From Acidobacteriota bacterium (lineage in GTDB: Bacteria > Acidobacteriota > Blastocatellia > RBC074), in assembly GCA_016196035.1 (NCBI GenBank), contig JACPYM010000085.1, forward strand, positions 1-64,000: DNA of 64,000 bases, read 5' to 3'. The notes below the pieces were generated by a model, which was given only the letters and a program-made list of their open reading frames with translations, was not told the DNA's origin and ran no database searches. Shown in pieces: positions 44,296 through 52,857 of this stretch. A program made the position numbers and the translations under genes. Position 1 is the first letter of the stretch. The number at the start of each line of letters is the position of its first letter.

Positions 44296-44880
44296 TCAAT
44301 TTCGGTTTTTTCGCGGCAGCAACTCTCCGGCAACATAGGTAGTACCATCGCCAAAGCTCACGCGATACAAATCAACTTCCACCTTAGTGATCACTGGTGA
44401 AAAACCCTTTTGACCAGTCCAGTGCTCCAAGTAATCCCAATGATTCTTGATATGCTCTTTGTTAATTTTGAAGACATGCGACTCGCCAGGTTTCAAGGCA
44501 ACGTCCTCTGTAGTCGCGTATCTTGAGATATGACTAAATTCAGGATTGCCAAACTCCAGTCTAAATCCTGCCGTCCCGCCATAAGGCCCCGTCTCTGGCA
44601 AGATGACGTAAATGCAAATGTAATAGATGGGCTTTTCAGAGAAATTTTTGTACTCTAGTTCAAATTCATTGAGCCAATCTTCGCCCTCAATTCCCTGCAT
44701 CCGAATCATCCGCAACTCCGGAATCGCTTTGGGGCTGTGCGCCAAGATGATGTGACGCTTTTGTTCTTTTTCTTGGTTGGCTTGCTTCGCCCTTGCCAGG
44801 GCACAAGGCTGTGCAACGTGACTGCTGAAAATTATGGCTATGGCAACACGCGTAAGGCGCGGGAATGACAACGTTTTCAT
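44296..44880 (-). CDS. Exported conserved hypothetical protein
   Basis: The 194-residue protein has a signal peptide (VAIAIIFSSHVAQPCALA) and a beta-sandwich-like domain: GEDWLNEFELEYKNFSEKPI, YYICIYVILPETGPYGG, DVALKPGESHVFKINKEH and KVEVDLYRVSFGDGTTY. I recall similar secreted proteins from acidobacteria without known function. The gene is more AT-rich than its neighbours. It follows the microcompartment trio by 24 bases on the same strand, though a functional link is doubtful. Confidence 0.75.
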   Translation of the reverse strand: MKTLSFPRLTRVAIAIIFSSHVAQPCALARAKQANQEKEQKRHIILAHSPKAIPELRMIRMQGIEGEDWLNEFELEYKNFSEKPIYYICIYVILPETGPYGGTAGFRLEFGNPEFSHISRYATTEDVALKPGESHVFKINKEHIKNHWDYLEHWTGQKGFSPVITKVEVDLYRVSFGDGTTYVAGELLPRKNRN

Positions 44881-44904
44881 ACCAAGTTCCTCTCAAGCTG
44901 GTCA

Positions 44905-45159
44905 TCAATACCCCAGCGACCTGCACACCCCGCAATGATCGCACTTCCGATTCCGCTCAATCGTGCAAAGCTGCTCTTCGACAAATTCGCGCAACTCGCG
45001 CCGCAAGTCCGTCGCTTCGTTGATATCGAATTGCTGGCGGCTGGGATGCGCATCATACGTCACGCCCGTCCACGGCGCTTGATAAACAGCCGGTTGTATC
45101 GGCAAGGCTTGTTCAATCGCCGCACGCACGAGTTGTTTAACTTCTTCGCGGTTTACCAT
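44905..45159 (-). CDS. Small protein with encapsulation-peptide-like N-terminus
   Basis: The 84-residue protein begins MVNREEVKQLVRAAIEQALP, a short amphipathic helix followed by a Pro-rich linker (IQPAVYQAPWTG), the layout of a microcompartment encapsulation peptide. The rest (DINEATDLRRELREFVEEQL) is helical and ends with a Cys cluster CDHCGVC. It starts at ATG 45159, overlapping the stop of the second EutN gene by one base. The Cys cluster could hold a metal or an iron-sulfur cluster. I do not know this protein; the encapsulation role is inference. Confidence 0.7.
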   Translation of the reverse strand: MVNREEVKQLVRAAIEQALPIQPAVYQAPWTGVTYDAHPSRQQFDINEATDLRRELREFVEEQLCTIERNRKCDHCGVCRSLGY

Positions 45160-45431
45160 CAATGTACCTCAACAAAATCCACCACGCCGATGATGGCGCT
45201 GTCAATCGCCGCGCCCTGTTCGCCTGTCGCCGCCGTCGAAGCCGACCAGCCCTCTTGCACGACGACGACCAGATCGCCTTCGCCCGCATCTACGGAATCG
45301 AGCGCCAGCATCTGCGCGCCGCGTGCTGTGCCATCGGGATTGACCGGCTGGACGAGCATGATGCGCGCGCCGTCGTAGCGTTGATTTTTTTGCGTGGCAA
45401 CGACATTGCCCAGCACACGGGCTAACAGCAT
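45159..45431 (-). CDS. EutN/CcmL-type microcompartment vertex protein
   Basis: The 90-residue protein shows the BMC-P pattern: MLLARVLGNVVATQKNQRYD, ARIMLVQPVN, LALDSVDAGEGDLVVVVQEG and AIIGVVDFVEV. Such proteins form pentamers that close the vertices of a microcompartment shell. It follows its paralogue with no gap. Confidence 0.92.
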   Translation of the reverse strand: MLLARVLGNVVATQKNQRYDGARIMLVQPVNPDGTARGAQMLALDSVDAGEGDLVVVVQEGWSASTAATGEQGAAIDSAIIGVVDFVEVH

Positions 45432-45716
45432 TTACTTTATCCCAATGTTTTTCACGTGCGCGTCCGAATCCACAATGCCGACAATGGTGCAATCGGTCGG
45501 CACGTCGCTGCCCTCAAACGGGAAGCTGGCCTCTTTGCCACGACACCAGAACACCAATTCGCCCACACCCGCGCCGACTGAATCCACCGCGACCAGCGGC
45601 CTGCCTGTCGGTTTCAAATCGCCATTCAGGATTTGGATGACCATGAGTTTGCGCCCCGTCAGCGTGGGGTTTTTGATGGTCGAGACGACGTTGCCGATGA
45701 CGCGGGCGAGTTGCAT
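45432..45716 (-). CDS. EutN/CcmL-type microcompartment vertex protein
   Basis: The 94-residue protein has MQLARVIGNVVSTIKNPTLT, KLMVIQILN, LVAVDSVGAGVGELVFWCRG and CTIVGIVDSD. It is about 40% like the next gene product by eye. It is the first gene of the trio. No BMC-H or BMC-T shell gene is present in this window, so any full shell must be encoded elsewhere. Confidence 0.92.
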   Translation of the reverse strand: MQLARVIGNVVSTIKNPTLTGRKLMVIQILNGDLKPTGRPLVAVDSVGAGVGELVFWCRGKEASFPFEGSDVPTDCTIVGIVDSDAHVKNIGIK

Positions 45717-45796
45717 TGGGTTCCTCGCGCGGCATAGTACACAACCGCTGTGAGGCTGGCAAAGACGCGCCTTTCGCCTGTATGTTCAGGCAGAAT

Positions 45797-45869
45797 CAAC
45801 CACGGGGACACTGGGAACACCGGGAAAAAGAAAGCCTGTCCCTGTGTCCCCAGTGTCCCCCGTGGTTTG
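45797..45869. repeat. Inverted repeat, CCACGGGGACACTGGG type
   Basis: The left arm CAACCACGGGGACACTGGGA (from 45797) and the right arm CAGTGTCCCCCGTGGTTTG (to 45869) pair with a few mismatches. It lies between the ABC permease end and the start of the EutN genes. Confidence 0.75.
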
Positions 45870-45959
45870 TCCATAAAAAGGAAAGAGCGCTTTCCCCAGC
45901 CGCTCAGCAGGGCCAGCAAAAGCGCTCTTCAACAAGCCGTTTTCCAGGTTGCAGCAGGC

Positions 45960-46835
45960 TTATTCCGCGCCGTAGCGGATTTCCATCCGGCGGATGCGCA
46001 CCGCCGCCAACACTAAAACGACGGTGGTGAATAACAATAGACTCGGCACTGAAATCCAGGCGGGTGTCGTTTCGGCCACGGTCGCCAGCGGCCCTTCAGG
46101 CACAGGCACCGGCGCGAGCGTGTGCAGGTAATGCACGATGCTGATCTTTTTCAGCACCGGCGGCAGCAGGAAGTTGAGCCATTCCCAGCCATACACCAAC
46201 AAGCCCGGAATAATCGGATTGCGGAAAAACAGGCCGATGAACATAAAAACCGCGCCGTAACCGAAGCAGCCCAGCAACGTAATGCCCAGATAACTCAAAG
46301 CGTGTCCCAGCCGGCCATTGCTGAGCAACGCCTGGGCGTTATCCAGATAGCCGCGCGCGGCATAGAAAAACAGCAGCGAACCCAGCGCCGACATGCCGAA
46401 CAGCGCGCAGGCCGCAACCAGGCCGGAAACATATTTGCCGGCGACCAGCACTTCGCGGCGCAACGGCGCGAGGAAGTAATAGTGCAAACTCTTGTCCACG
46501 ATCTCGCCGCGAAACAAATTCATGAACACCCAGGCGCAGCCAAAGAAAACTATCGAGCGCAGGAGCAAGGCCTCGTAAATGTTGGCAAAGATGATGTCCG
46601 ATTCGGTGCCGCGCCGGATGTCCGCCGCCGTTTCGGACCACAAGGCCATCGCCGCAAAAAAGGCCACCGGCACCGCCGCCAGCAAATAGATCAACAGCGC
46701 GCGGCGGCCCCAGAAATTCTTTTTGATCTCGATGCGCAGGATCGCGCCGATTTGCCGCAGCCAGAGCGACCAATCCGAACTCGCCATTTTTGTAGCCATA
46801 GGTTTGACTGCTTGCACTTCGATTACTGAACTCAT
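45960..46835 (-). CDS. ABC transporter permease
   Basis: The 291-residue inner-membrane protein has about six membrane helices (for example [18 protein letters not shown] and [15 protein letters not shown]). It begins with an ABC2-type cytoplasmic front ([15 protein letters not shown]). It is 12 bases after the ATPase gene. Together with the other permease it could form a heterodimeric exporter; substrate unknown. Confidence 0.85.
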   Translation of the reverse strand: MSSVIEVQAVKPMATKMASSDWSLWLRQIGAILRIEIKKNFWGRRALLIYLLAAVPVAFFAAMALWSETAADIRRGTESDIIFANIYEALLLRSIVFFGCAWVFMNLFRGEIVDKSLHYYFLAPLRREVLVAGKYVSGLVAACALFGMSALGSLLFFYAARGYLDNAQALLSNGRLGHALSYLGITLLGCFGYGAVFMFIGLFFRNPIIPGLLVYGWEWLNFLLPPVLKKISIVHYLHTLAPVPVPEGPLATVAETTPAWISVPSLLLFTTVVLVLAAVRIRRMEIRYGAE

Positions 46836-46847
46836 CTCATTCCCCTT

Positions 46848-47795
46848 TTACGCCTGCCCGCTCGCACCAATCAGGTAGTGATACACCGCATTCAAATCAT
46901 CATCCACCGGCGTAACGGTTTCGATGTTCATGCCGCTCTCGACCACGATGCGATTGAGCAAGGCGTAAAATGCCTCGGCGTTGCGCGTCTTGATGAAGAC
47001 GCCTTGCCGGTCTTCGGTCAGCGCCGCCTCGACAATCTGTTCGGCGTCAAACAGGCGCGCCGCCAAGGCGCTGGCCTGTTCGCAGCGAATCATGATTTGC
47101 ATGGGATGCTCTTGCATCTCTTCACGCACGCCGTGCACGCCGCCTTCAGCCACGATGTAGCCGTTGTTAATCAGCACGACGCGGTCGGACATCATATCCA
47201 CTTCGTGCAGGATGTGGCTCGACACGATCAAATGCTGCCCCTCTTGCGCCAGTTGGCGAAAGAGCCGCATCGTTTCAGCGCGCGCCATCGGATCGAGACC
47301 GTTTAGCGGTTCGTCCAGAATCATCACCGCCGGTTCGTGCGCGATGGACTGGCCCAGCCGTATTCGTTGGCGCATGCCTTTGCTGTAGCCATCCACTTTG
47401 CGCTGCGCGGCGTCGGTCAGGTCAACACGCTCCAGCGCGCGCCAGGTTTTTTCCTCGGCTTCTTGCTTGCTGAGACCATGCACGCGCAGCAATTGATTGA
47501 TGAATTCGTAACCGGTCGCGCCGCGCGGGAACGAATCGAATTGGCCGCAATAACCGACCGTGCGAAAGAGTTCCTGCGGGTTGTCGGTCGAAATGCCCAG
47601 CACGCTGAGCCGCCCGCGCGTCGGTTGAATCAGGCCGGTCATCAGATTCATCAACGTCGTCTTACCTGAACCGTTCGGCCCCACCAGCGAAGTGATGCCG
47701 GGCGTAATCGTCAGGCTGACGCGATTGACGCCGAGCACTTCGCCATAAAATTTCGAGACGTCTTCAAAGACGATCGTCTGTTCCGAATTCATCAC
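46848..47795 (-). CDS. ABC transporter ATP-binding protein
   Basis: The 315-residue ATPase has Walker [10 protein letters not shown], the signature [14 protein letters not shown], Walker [14 protein letters not shown] and the switch His in SSHILHEVD. The C-terminal 80 residues are the extra domain seen in CcmA/NatA-type exporters. Its start overlaps the stop of the upstream permease gene. Confidence 0.93.
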   Translation of the reverse strand: MMNSEQTIVFEDVSKFYGEVLGVNRVSLTITPGITSLVGPNGSGKTTLMNLMTGLIQPTRGRLSVLGISTDNPQELFRTVGYCGQFDSFPRGATGYEFINQLLRVHGLSKQEAEEKTWRALERVDLTDAAQRKVDGYSKGMRQRIRLGQSIAHEPAVMILDEPLNGLDPMARAETMRLFRQLAQEGQHLIVSSHILHEVDMMSDRVVLINNGYIVAEGGVHGVREEMQEHPMQIMIRCEQASALAARLFDAEQIVEAALTEDRQGVFIKTRNAEAFYALLNRIVVESGMNIETVTPVDDDLNAVYHYLIGASGQA

Positions 47796-48670
47796 GACAC
47801 CACCTCATAAGCGCGCACTTTGCGTGAGAGCAGCAGCAAACAGAAAGCGCATAAACAACCCAGCGTCAGCCAAGCAGCCCAGAGCGGCAAGACCATCCAG
47901 GGCGGGAAATCCATGGAATTCGGCTGACGGAAAAGGCCATCGGCGACGGTTTGAATCAGGACATCGAGGTTGATCAAATGCCCCCAGCGCGTGTGAAAGA
48001 CGCCGTTGATCAACATGCCCAGCCCGAAGGGAATCGTGAACAAAACAAAGAGCGCGCCGCTCGCCGCCGTCCGCCACTTGATCCAGGCCGACAACGTCAG
48101 CGCCAGCAAAGACAGCACAATGATCCCGACCCCGCTGCTCGCCACAATCGCCCACGCCAGCCAGAGGTTCGCGCTCAACCAGCCGCCCCCCGCCAAACTC
48201 GCCTGCAATCCGAAGAGCAACAAGCCCGGTATCCAGGTGATCGCCGAGAGCAGAATCAAAAGCACGCTCATCTTGCCGAGCACGTACTCCGCCCGTGAGA
48301 AAGGCCGGCACAGATAAAGCGGCAACGCATTGTTGGCGAGGTCGCGCGACACCAGCGGCGGCCCAACCAGCACTGTGAAAAGAAAGCCCAACCCGCCTTG
48401 AAAGGTGACGAAAAAGCGGAAGAAGTTGGCGTCAATCGCAATCAGATCGGCCACATTAAAGCGCAGCGCCGCCAGCGCGCTTACGTTGTGGTGCAAATAA
48501 ATCAAGATCAGCATGATCAGCGGGCACACATAACAGAACGCGAAGAAGCCGCCCGCGAGCTTCGATTTGAAGACGCTCTCATATGCATAGCGCGGCAGCA
48601 CTAAAAACCGCGCCCAATGCGGCGTCTGCGCGCCTTCATAAGGTTTGTAGCTGTGTTCGTAAACGGCCAT
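47792..48670 (-). CDS. ABC transporter permease
   Basis: The 292-residue inner-membrane protein starts [19 protein letters not shown] and has about six membrane helices; [20 protein letters not shown] is a typical ABC2-type loop. The open frame to 48832 covers a nested repeat, so ATG 48670 is chosen. It is the first gene of the permease-ATPase-permease operon. Confidence 0.88.
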   Translation of the reverse strand: MAVYEHSYKPYEGAQTPHWARFLVLPRYAYESVFKSKLAGGFFAFCYVCPLIMLILIYLHHNVSALAALRFNVADLIAIDANFFRFFVTFQGGLGFLFTVLVGPPLVSRDLANNALPLYLCRPFSRAEYVLGKMSVLLILLSAITWIPGLLLFGLQASLAGGGWLSANLWLAWAIVASSGVGIIVLSLLALTLSAWIKWRTAASGALFVLFTIPFGLGMLINGVFHTRWGHLINLDVLIQTVADGLFRQPNSMDFPPWMVLPLWAAWLTLGCLCAFCLLLLSRKVRAYEVVS

Positions 48671-48685
48671 AAATTTTCCTAAACC

Positions 48686-48905
48686 TCTCCCACGAAGACA
48701 CGCGAAGTAACACCAAAAAGTTGTGTAACTACGCCCACCTGGGAGCGCAGTGCTTCCAGCCTGCGAGCTCGGCTGGAAGACGCTTTGGAAAACCCCAGGA
48801 GCGCATCGCCACGGCCCGCAGCCTGGAAGCACTGCGCTCCCAGGGCTGAACAGTTACGAAGTTATTTGGTCTTCTTGGTGCGGCTTCGTGTTACTTCGTG
48901 GGAGA
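48686..48905. repeat. Nested inverted repeats: outer CGAAGTAACAC arms
   Basis: The outer arms (48686-48720 and 48871-48905) carry TCTCCCACGAAGACACGCGA and its degenerate complement. They enclose a family A-like element. The right outer arm overlaps the last codons of the VWFA gene (which stops at 48891), so the repeat encodes its C-terminus. Confidence 0.8.
48738..48844. repeat. MITE-like inverted repeat, family A variant (copy 3)
   Basis: The arms CCTGGGAGCGCAGTGCTTCC (48738 on) and its complement (to 48844) show the family A layout with changed bases (GAGCGCAGTG for TACGCACCG). One mismatch between the arms is seen. It is nested inside another inverted repeat. Confidence 0.8.
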
Positions 48906-49874
48906 CTTTTTTGCAAAGTAACCTGCCTTGCCGCGTAAGACGACTTTGCCCTCACGCCGTTCAACCGCATTCGTCACCCGCACACGCAAGCGGCGAAAGC
49001 CCGCCTGCTGACTGGCGTTCGTCGAGATATAACCCAGCGTGTAGCGTGCCCGCACGCGATCAATGACTTCGGCTAGGCGCTGCTCCACATTCTCTTTTTC
49101 AACCTTGATGACCTCGCCGCCCGTGCGTTCGGCGTATTTGTTCAAGTCCCCTGCCCCGCGCATAAAAATATTGACGAAACCCAGCACTTTGCCTTCGGCG
49201 CTTTGCATCATCAGACCGAAGACCGCGATGTCGTGCTCGAACAACTGCGCAAACGCCTCGTCTTCGGTGTGCGCGCTTTTCGGCGGACGATTCGGTAGAT
49301 TGTCGGTCAGCCACAAAATCACACGGCGCGTGCGGGGCGCGACGCTGGTTTCAATCAACCCCGCCGTTTGAAAGAGCGCCTCATTGAACAGCGCCAACTG
49401 CTCGCGCGCATCCAGCTTGGCAGCTTGCTCGATTGCCGCGACAATCGGCGCGCGTTCGCGGGTGAAGGGTTGCAGCACCTGCACCTTGTTCGAGTAAACC
49501 GCCACCGCCAATTCGTCTTCCGGTTTGAAATGCTGCAAGGCGGTCAGCGCGCCTTTCGCCAACTCTTTCAGCACCGGCTGCACCGTGTCAGTCAAATCAA
49601 AGAGCAAGACCACCGAGAGCGGCAGCTTGTCTTGCGTGAAAAAACTGATCTCCTGCTTGACGCCCTCTTCTTCGACAATGAAATCATCGGCTTTCAAACC
49701 GCCGATGATTTTGCCGTGCGCCTGCCCGACGACTTGGGTGTCCACCACGACCAAATCTGTTGTCAGGCGAATTACATTATCATCAGCTTTGGCCGGCGCA
49801 GGTTTGGTTTGCGCTGAGACGCCAACGACCAAGCTCAAGAGCGCCGCGCTCAAGCACCACAACCGTATCATCAC
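48891..49874 (-). CDS. VWFA-related acidobacterial-domain protein
   Basis: The 327-residue protein has a signal peptide ending VSAQT, then VVDTQVVGQAHGKIIGGLKA followed by DDFIVEEEGVKQEISFF (the typical front of this family) and a von Willebrand A fold with the metal site LFDLTDTVQP (D-x-T-x-T variant of DxSxS). The C-terminus is YTLGYISTNASQQAGFRRLR. Such proteins are exported and abundant in acidobacteria; binding partners are unknown. It starts 2 bases after the ABC ATPase gene. Its last residues are encoded by a repeat arm. Confidence 0.88.
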   Translation of the reverse strand: MMIRLWCLSAALLSLVVGVSAQTKPAPAKADDNVIRLTTDLVVVDTQVVGQAHGKIIGGLKADDFIVEEEGVKQEISFFTQDKLPLSVVLLFDLTDTVQPVLKELAKGALTALQHFKPEDELAVAVYSNKVQVLQPFTRERAPIVAAIEQAAKLDAREQLALFNEALFQTAGLIETSVAPRTRRVILWLTDNLPNRPPKSAHTEDEAFAQLFEHDIAVFGLMMQSAEGKVLGFVNIFMRGAGDLNKYAERTGGEVIKVEKENVEQRLAEVIDRVRARYTLGYISTNASQQAGFRRLRVRVTNAVERREGKVVLRGKAGYFAKKSPTK

Positions 49875-49876
49875 CG

Positions 49877-50788
49877 TTATTCCATCGCCTTCAAAAAGAT
49901 GTCTTCCAGCGAATCGCGTTTGAAATTCAAGCGGCGAATCTGGGCCCCGCTTTGCGCCGCCAGCGCGTACAAATCGCGAATCTCCATCTGTTCGTTCAAT
50001 ACGACCTTCAACCGCTCCGGCCCATTCTGGGCGTAGTCACAACCCAGCGCCTCGACTGCGGCGGCGAAGCGGTCGGTCGCGCCGCGCGTTTCCATCTCGA
50101 TAAACTTGCGGTTGGCCTTGCGCTCCGCTTCCAGATCGCATTGCGCGGCGATGCGCCCGTCTTTAAGGATCAGAATCTCGTCGCAGCATTCCTCGACATC
50201 GCGCAGCAGATGCGACGACAGCACGATGTGCGCCCGGCCCGAATCGCGAATCTCACGGATCAGTTCGAGCATACGTTTGCGCGCGGGCGGATCAAGCCCG
50301 TTGGTCGGTTCGTCCAAAAAGATCAAGCGCGGCCCGTGCACAATGGCCTGCGCCAGCTTCGCCAGTTGCTTCATGCCGAGCGAATAACCGCCCAATTCGC
50401 GGTAACGCGCCTCGCCCAGGCCGACGTAAAACAGCGCCTCGTGCGCGCGCTCCAACGCGGCCTCGCGCGGCAGGCCCGACAGTTCCGCCATCAGCCGCAC
50501 GAAATGCACGCAATTCATGTTGGCGATGAACGAGTCGCGTTCGGGCATGTAACCGATCAGCGCGCGCACCTGTTTGGCTTGCGTGCGAATGTCGTGGCCG
50601 AACAGCCGCGCCGTACCTGAATTGGGTTGATAGAAACCGAGCAGCGTATGAATCAGCGTCGTCTTGCCCGCGCCATTCGGGCCGAGCAAACCGATGCAAC
50701 GCCCGCGCAATTCACCGCGCAGGTCATGCAGGATGCGCCGTTTGCCGAATTCAATACGTAAGCCGTCGAGTTCGATGATTGGATTCAT
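49877..50788 (-). CDS. ABC transporter ATP-binding protein
   Basis: The 303-residue ATPase has Walker [10 protein letters not shown], the signature [14 protein letters not shown], Walker [14 protein letters not shown] and [11 protein letters not shown]-terminal domain of about 80 residues follows. It starts at ATG 50788; the frame to 50905 runs through a repeat. No permease is directly coupled to it, so it may share the permeases encoded downstream. Confidence 0.92.
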   Translation of the reverse strand: MNPIIELDGLRIEFGKRRILHDLRGELRGRCIGLLGPNGAGKTTLIHTLLGFYQPNSGTARLFGHDIRTQAKQVRALIGYMPERDSFIANMNCVHFVRLMAELSGLPREAALERAHEALFYVGLGEARYRELGGYSLGMKQLAKLAQAIVHGPRLIFLDEPTNGLDPPARKRMLELIREIRDSGRAHIVLSSHLLRDVEECCDEILILKDGRIAAQCDLEAERKANRKFIEMETRGATDRFAAAVEALGCDYAQNGPERLKVVLNEQMEIRDLYALAAQSGAQIRRLNFKRDSLEDIFLKAME

Positions 50789-50828
50789 GTGATCGCTCGT
50801 TTGCGCTTGTGCGGGTAAGACGCCGCGC

Positions 50829-50936
50829 CCTGGGTACGCATCGCTTCCAGCGTGCGGGCGTGGCGTCAGACGGCTTCCTGCCGGAAGGGAGATTGTATTT
50901 ACCAAGTCTGCACGCTGGAAGCGATGCGTACCCAGG
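50829..50936. repeat. MITE-like inverted repeat, family A (copy 4)
   Basis: Perfect 27-bp arms (50829-50855, 50910-50936; CCTGGGTACGCATCGCTTCC and on). The inner part resembles that of the copy at 61906. It lies between the lipoprotein gene's stop and the ABC ATPase start. Confidence 0.9.
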
Positions 50937-50948
50937 TAACGTGCGCAT

Positions 50949-51833
50949 TTACTTGGTTGCCGTCACGTCAGCGCCGCCCGCCGTCTTTGCGGTTTGCGCA
51001 TTCTTCGCGGGCAAAAAATTGATATTGCCGTTGACGCCGCTCACTTCAATGGTCGTACCGCCGTTGCCGAGGCGTGCTTCCAGACGACCGCGTTTTTGTT
51101 CTTTGACCGAGAGATTCGGCAGCTCAGGATTGATGCTGCCATTCACGCCATGCACTTCGATGTCGGCGTTCACTTCACCCAGGAAGCGCAGATCAACACT
51201 GCCATTGACGCCGCGCACTTCCACACCTTTGGTGAGTTGGGCGAGGGTGGCTTCGATATTGCCGTTCACACCCGAAAGCTCAAACCCGCCCGTCGCGCGC
51301 GCCACTTTGACCGGGCCATTCAAGCCGCTCAATTCCACGCGCCCGCCGATCTCGCCGATTTCAGTTTTGCCGTTGATGCCGCTGACATCCAGGTTGATTT
51401 GGCGCGGCAATTTGAGGAAGGCCTGCTGCCGTTCGGGATGACGCGAACTGAGCATCGCCCAAAAGCTGCGCTCGCGGTTATTGCGCATCCGCACGACCAG
51501 ACTGTCGCCTTTTTGCTCAATGACGAGCGTGCGCTCTTTGAAATCCTCCTCGCTGCGTGCCGAACGCACGATATGGATTTCGGCGGCATCAGTATCGGCG
51601 GTTTCAATCTGCAACAAACCATTGATGCCCGAAACATCCACTTTGGTTCCGGCAGCGAGTTTGTAACTCTGCCGCACCTCCTGCTTGGCTGAATATTCCT
51701 GATCACTGTCAGTGGCGTTGAGTTCTTTCTGCTTCGCCTCGACCCGTTCGCGACGATTGACGTGACAGCCGCCTGTCACGAACAAGCTCAAGCCCAGTGC
51801 GGCGGCGCCCAATAAATACGCGGTCTTTTTCAT
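50949..51833 (-). CDS. Lipoprotein with DUF4097-type beta-helix repeats
   Basis: The 294-residue protein has a lipoprotein signal (LFVTGGC, Cys at about 23), an N-terminal coiled part and then a ladder of repeats with the pattern (D/E)V(S/R/H)G(I/V)NG(x)(I/V), at least six, spaced about 19-22 residues. This matches the DUF4097/DUF2807 adhesin-like beta-solenoid. It should sit on the outer or inner membrane facing the periplasm. Its role is unknown. The neighbours are two related small lipoproteins. Confidence 0.82.
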   Translation of the reverse strand: MKKTAYLLGAAALGLSLFVTGGCHVNRRERVEAKQKELNATDSDQEYSAKQEVRQSYKLAAGTKVDVSGINGLLQIETADTDAAEIHIVRSARSEEDFKERTLVIEQKGDSLVVRMRNNRERSFWAMLSSRHPERQQAFLKLPRQINLDVSGINGKTEIGEIGGRVELSGLNGPVKVARATGGFELSGVNGNIEATLAQLTKGVEVRGVNGSVDLRFLGEVNADIEVHGVNGSINPELPNLSVKEQKRGRLEARLGNGGTTIEVSGVNGNINFLPAKNAQTAKTAGGADVTATK

Positions 51834-51877
51834 TGTTATCCTCCCGAATCAAGTAGTGTGAATTGCAGAAACGGTTA

Positions 51878-51913
51878 CGCCAACCGAGGGTGGCGAGTTC
51901 CCCTCGATTGGCG
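51878..51913. other. Intergenic hairpin
   Basis: The arms CGCCAACCGAGGG (51878-51890) and CCCTCGATTGGCG (51901-51913) pair with one mismatch, and GTTTTGG follows on the plus strand. It lies between two minus-strand lipoprotein genes; no T-run follows on the minus strand, so it may act as an attenuator or mRNA stabiliser. Confidence 0.5.
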
Positions 51914-51956
51914 TTTTGGTTGAATAAATCCAGGGATTTCAGCGTGCGACTCGCCC

Positions 51957-52301
51957 TCAATTGCGCGCCAGCACGGTAGCCGCGCGCTCATTGATGAGCA
52001 CCTTGCCATGATCCACCGTAACGGCGTCTTTAGGTTGGAGCCTGCCGTAGTTTTTGGCGTTGACGATCAACTCTTCATTGCGAATCACGACCTCGGCATC
52101 GCGACAAGGCTTGAATTGAAATTCCGTGTCCGAAACTTTTTGCGGTTGCGGCACGCTAGTGCGATAGCAATCCGTTACGACTACGGCGTGCGTGCCGACC
52201 GTCGCTTCGACGCGCCCCAGCAAGACGTTGTTCGAACGGCTGCACGCGCCAAATAGCAGCAACAAACCCAAGCTGAAAACTGCCAAAAGTTGTTTGCGCA
52301 T
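51957..52301 (-). CDS. Small lipoprotein
   Basis: The 114-residue protein has a lipoprotein signal (LLLLFGAC, Cys at 20) and a small beta domain (VIRNEELIVNAKNYGRLQPK, DHGKVLINERAA). The domain aligns with the end of the next upstream lipoprotein, so the two are tandem paralogues. I do not recognise the family. Confidence 0.75.
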   Translation of the reverse strand: MRKQLLAVFSLGLLLLFGACSRSNNVLLGRVEATVGTHAVVVTDCYRTSVPQPQKVSDTEFQFKPCRDAEVVIRNEELIVNAKNYGRLQPKDAVTVDHGKVLINERAATVLARN

Positions 52302-52323
52302 CTTTGCTCCTTATACGGCCTTT

Positions 52324-52764
52324 TTATTTCTGCGCGATTTGCGCGGCAGGTTGCACCTTGCTGCCGTTGATAAAGACTTCGCCGTCCCCAACTTGCACGT
52401 CTACTCTGGCGGCCAGCTTGCCGTAGCTCTTTTCGTTGACACGCAATTCTTCGTTGATGATTTCGACCTTCGTCGCGCCGCATTTAATCACGTGATGCGA
52501 ATCGAGCGGCCCGTTGTCGCTGAGTGTTTGTCTTTCGGCATGGCGACAAGAAGCGACTGAAAGATGATGGCCCCAGATAACGGTTTCGGTTTGACCAAAG
52601 AAAACCTCGCGCAATTTATCGTGCACGCTGTGGTGCTCTTGGCGGGCGATTTTGTCGTGCATCATTTCAGCCTTGCGAGTATGACAACCTTGCAAGGCGG
52701 CGAGCGCCAACAAACCTACTCCGATAAACATGGCCTTCGACATTAACTTACTTTTGCGAGTCAT
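52324..52764 (-). CDS. Small lipoprotein, paralogue of the next gene
   Basis: The 146-residue protein has a lipoprotein signal (LLALAALQGC) and a His-rich middle (HDKIARQEHHSVHDKL). The end domain VEIINEELRVNEKSYGKLAA, then VGDGEVFINGSKV, is homologous to the neighbour's. ATG 52764 has AGGAGG before it. The His-rich segment might bind metal. Confidence 0.75.
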   Translation of the reverse strand: MTRKSKLMSKAMFIGVGLLALAALQGCHTRKAEMMHDKIARQEHHSVHDKLREVFFGQTETVIWGHHLSVASCRHAERQTLSDNGPLDSHHVIKCGATKVEIINEELRVNEKSYGKLAARVDVQVGDGEVFINGSKVQPAAQIAQK

Positions 52765-52857
52765 CAATAACCTCCTGCATAGCGCGAGCAAACTTAAATG
52801 AGTTTGAGCGGATGAACAACAATTTGCGCATCCGCTCCGATTTGACGGTTCTATGGT

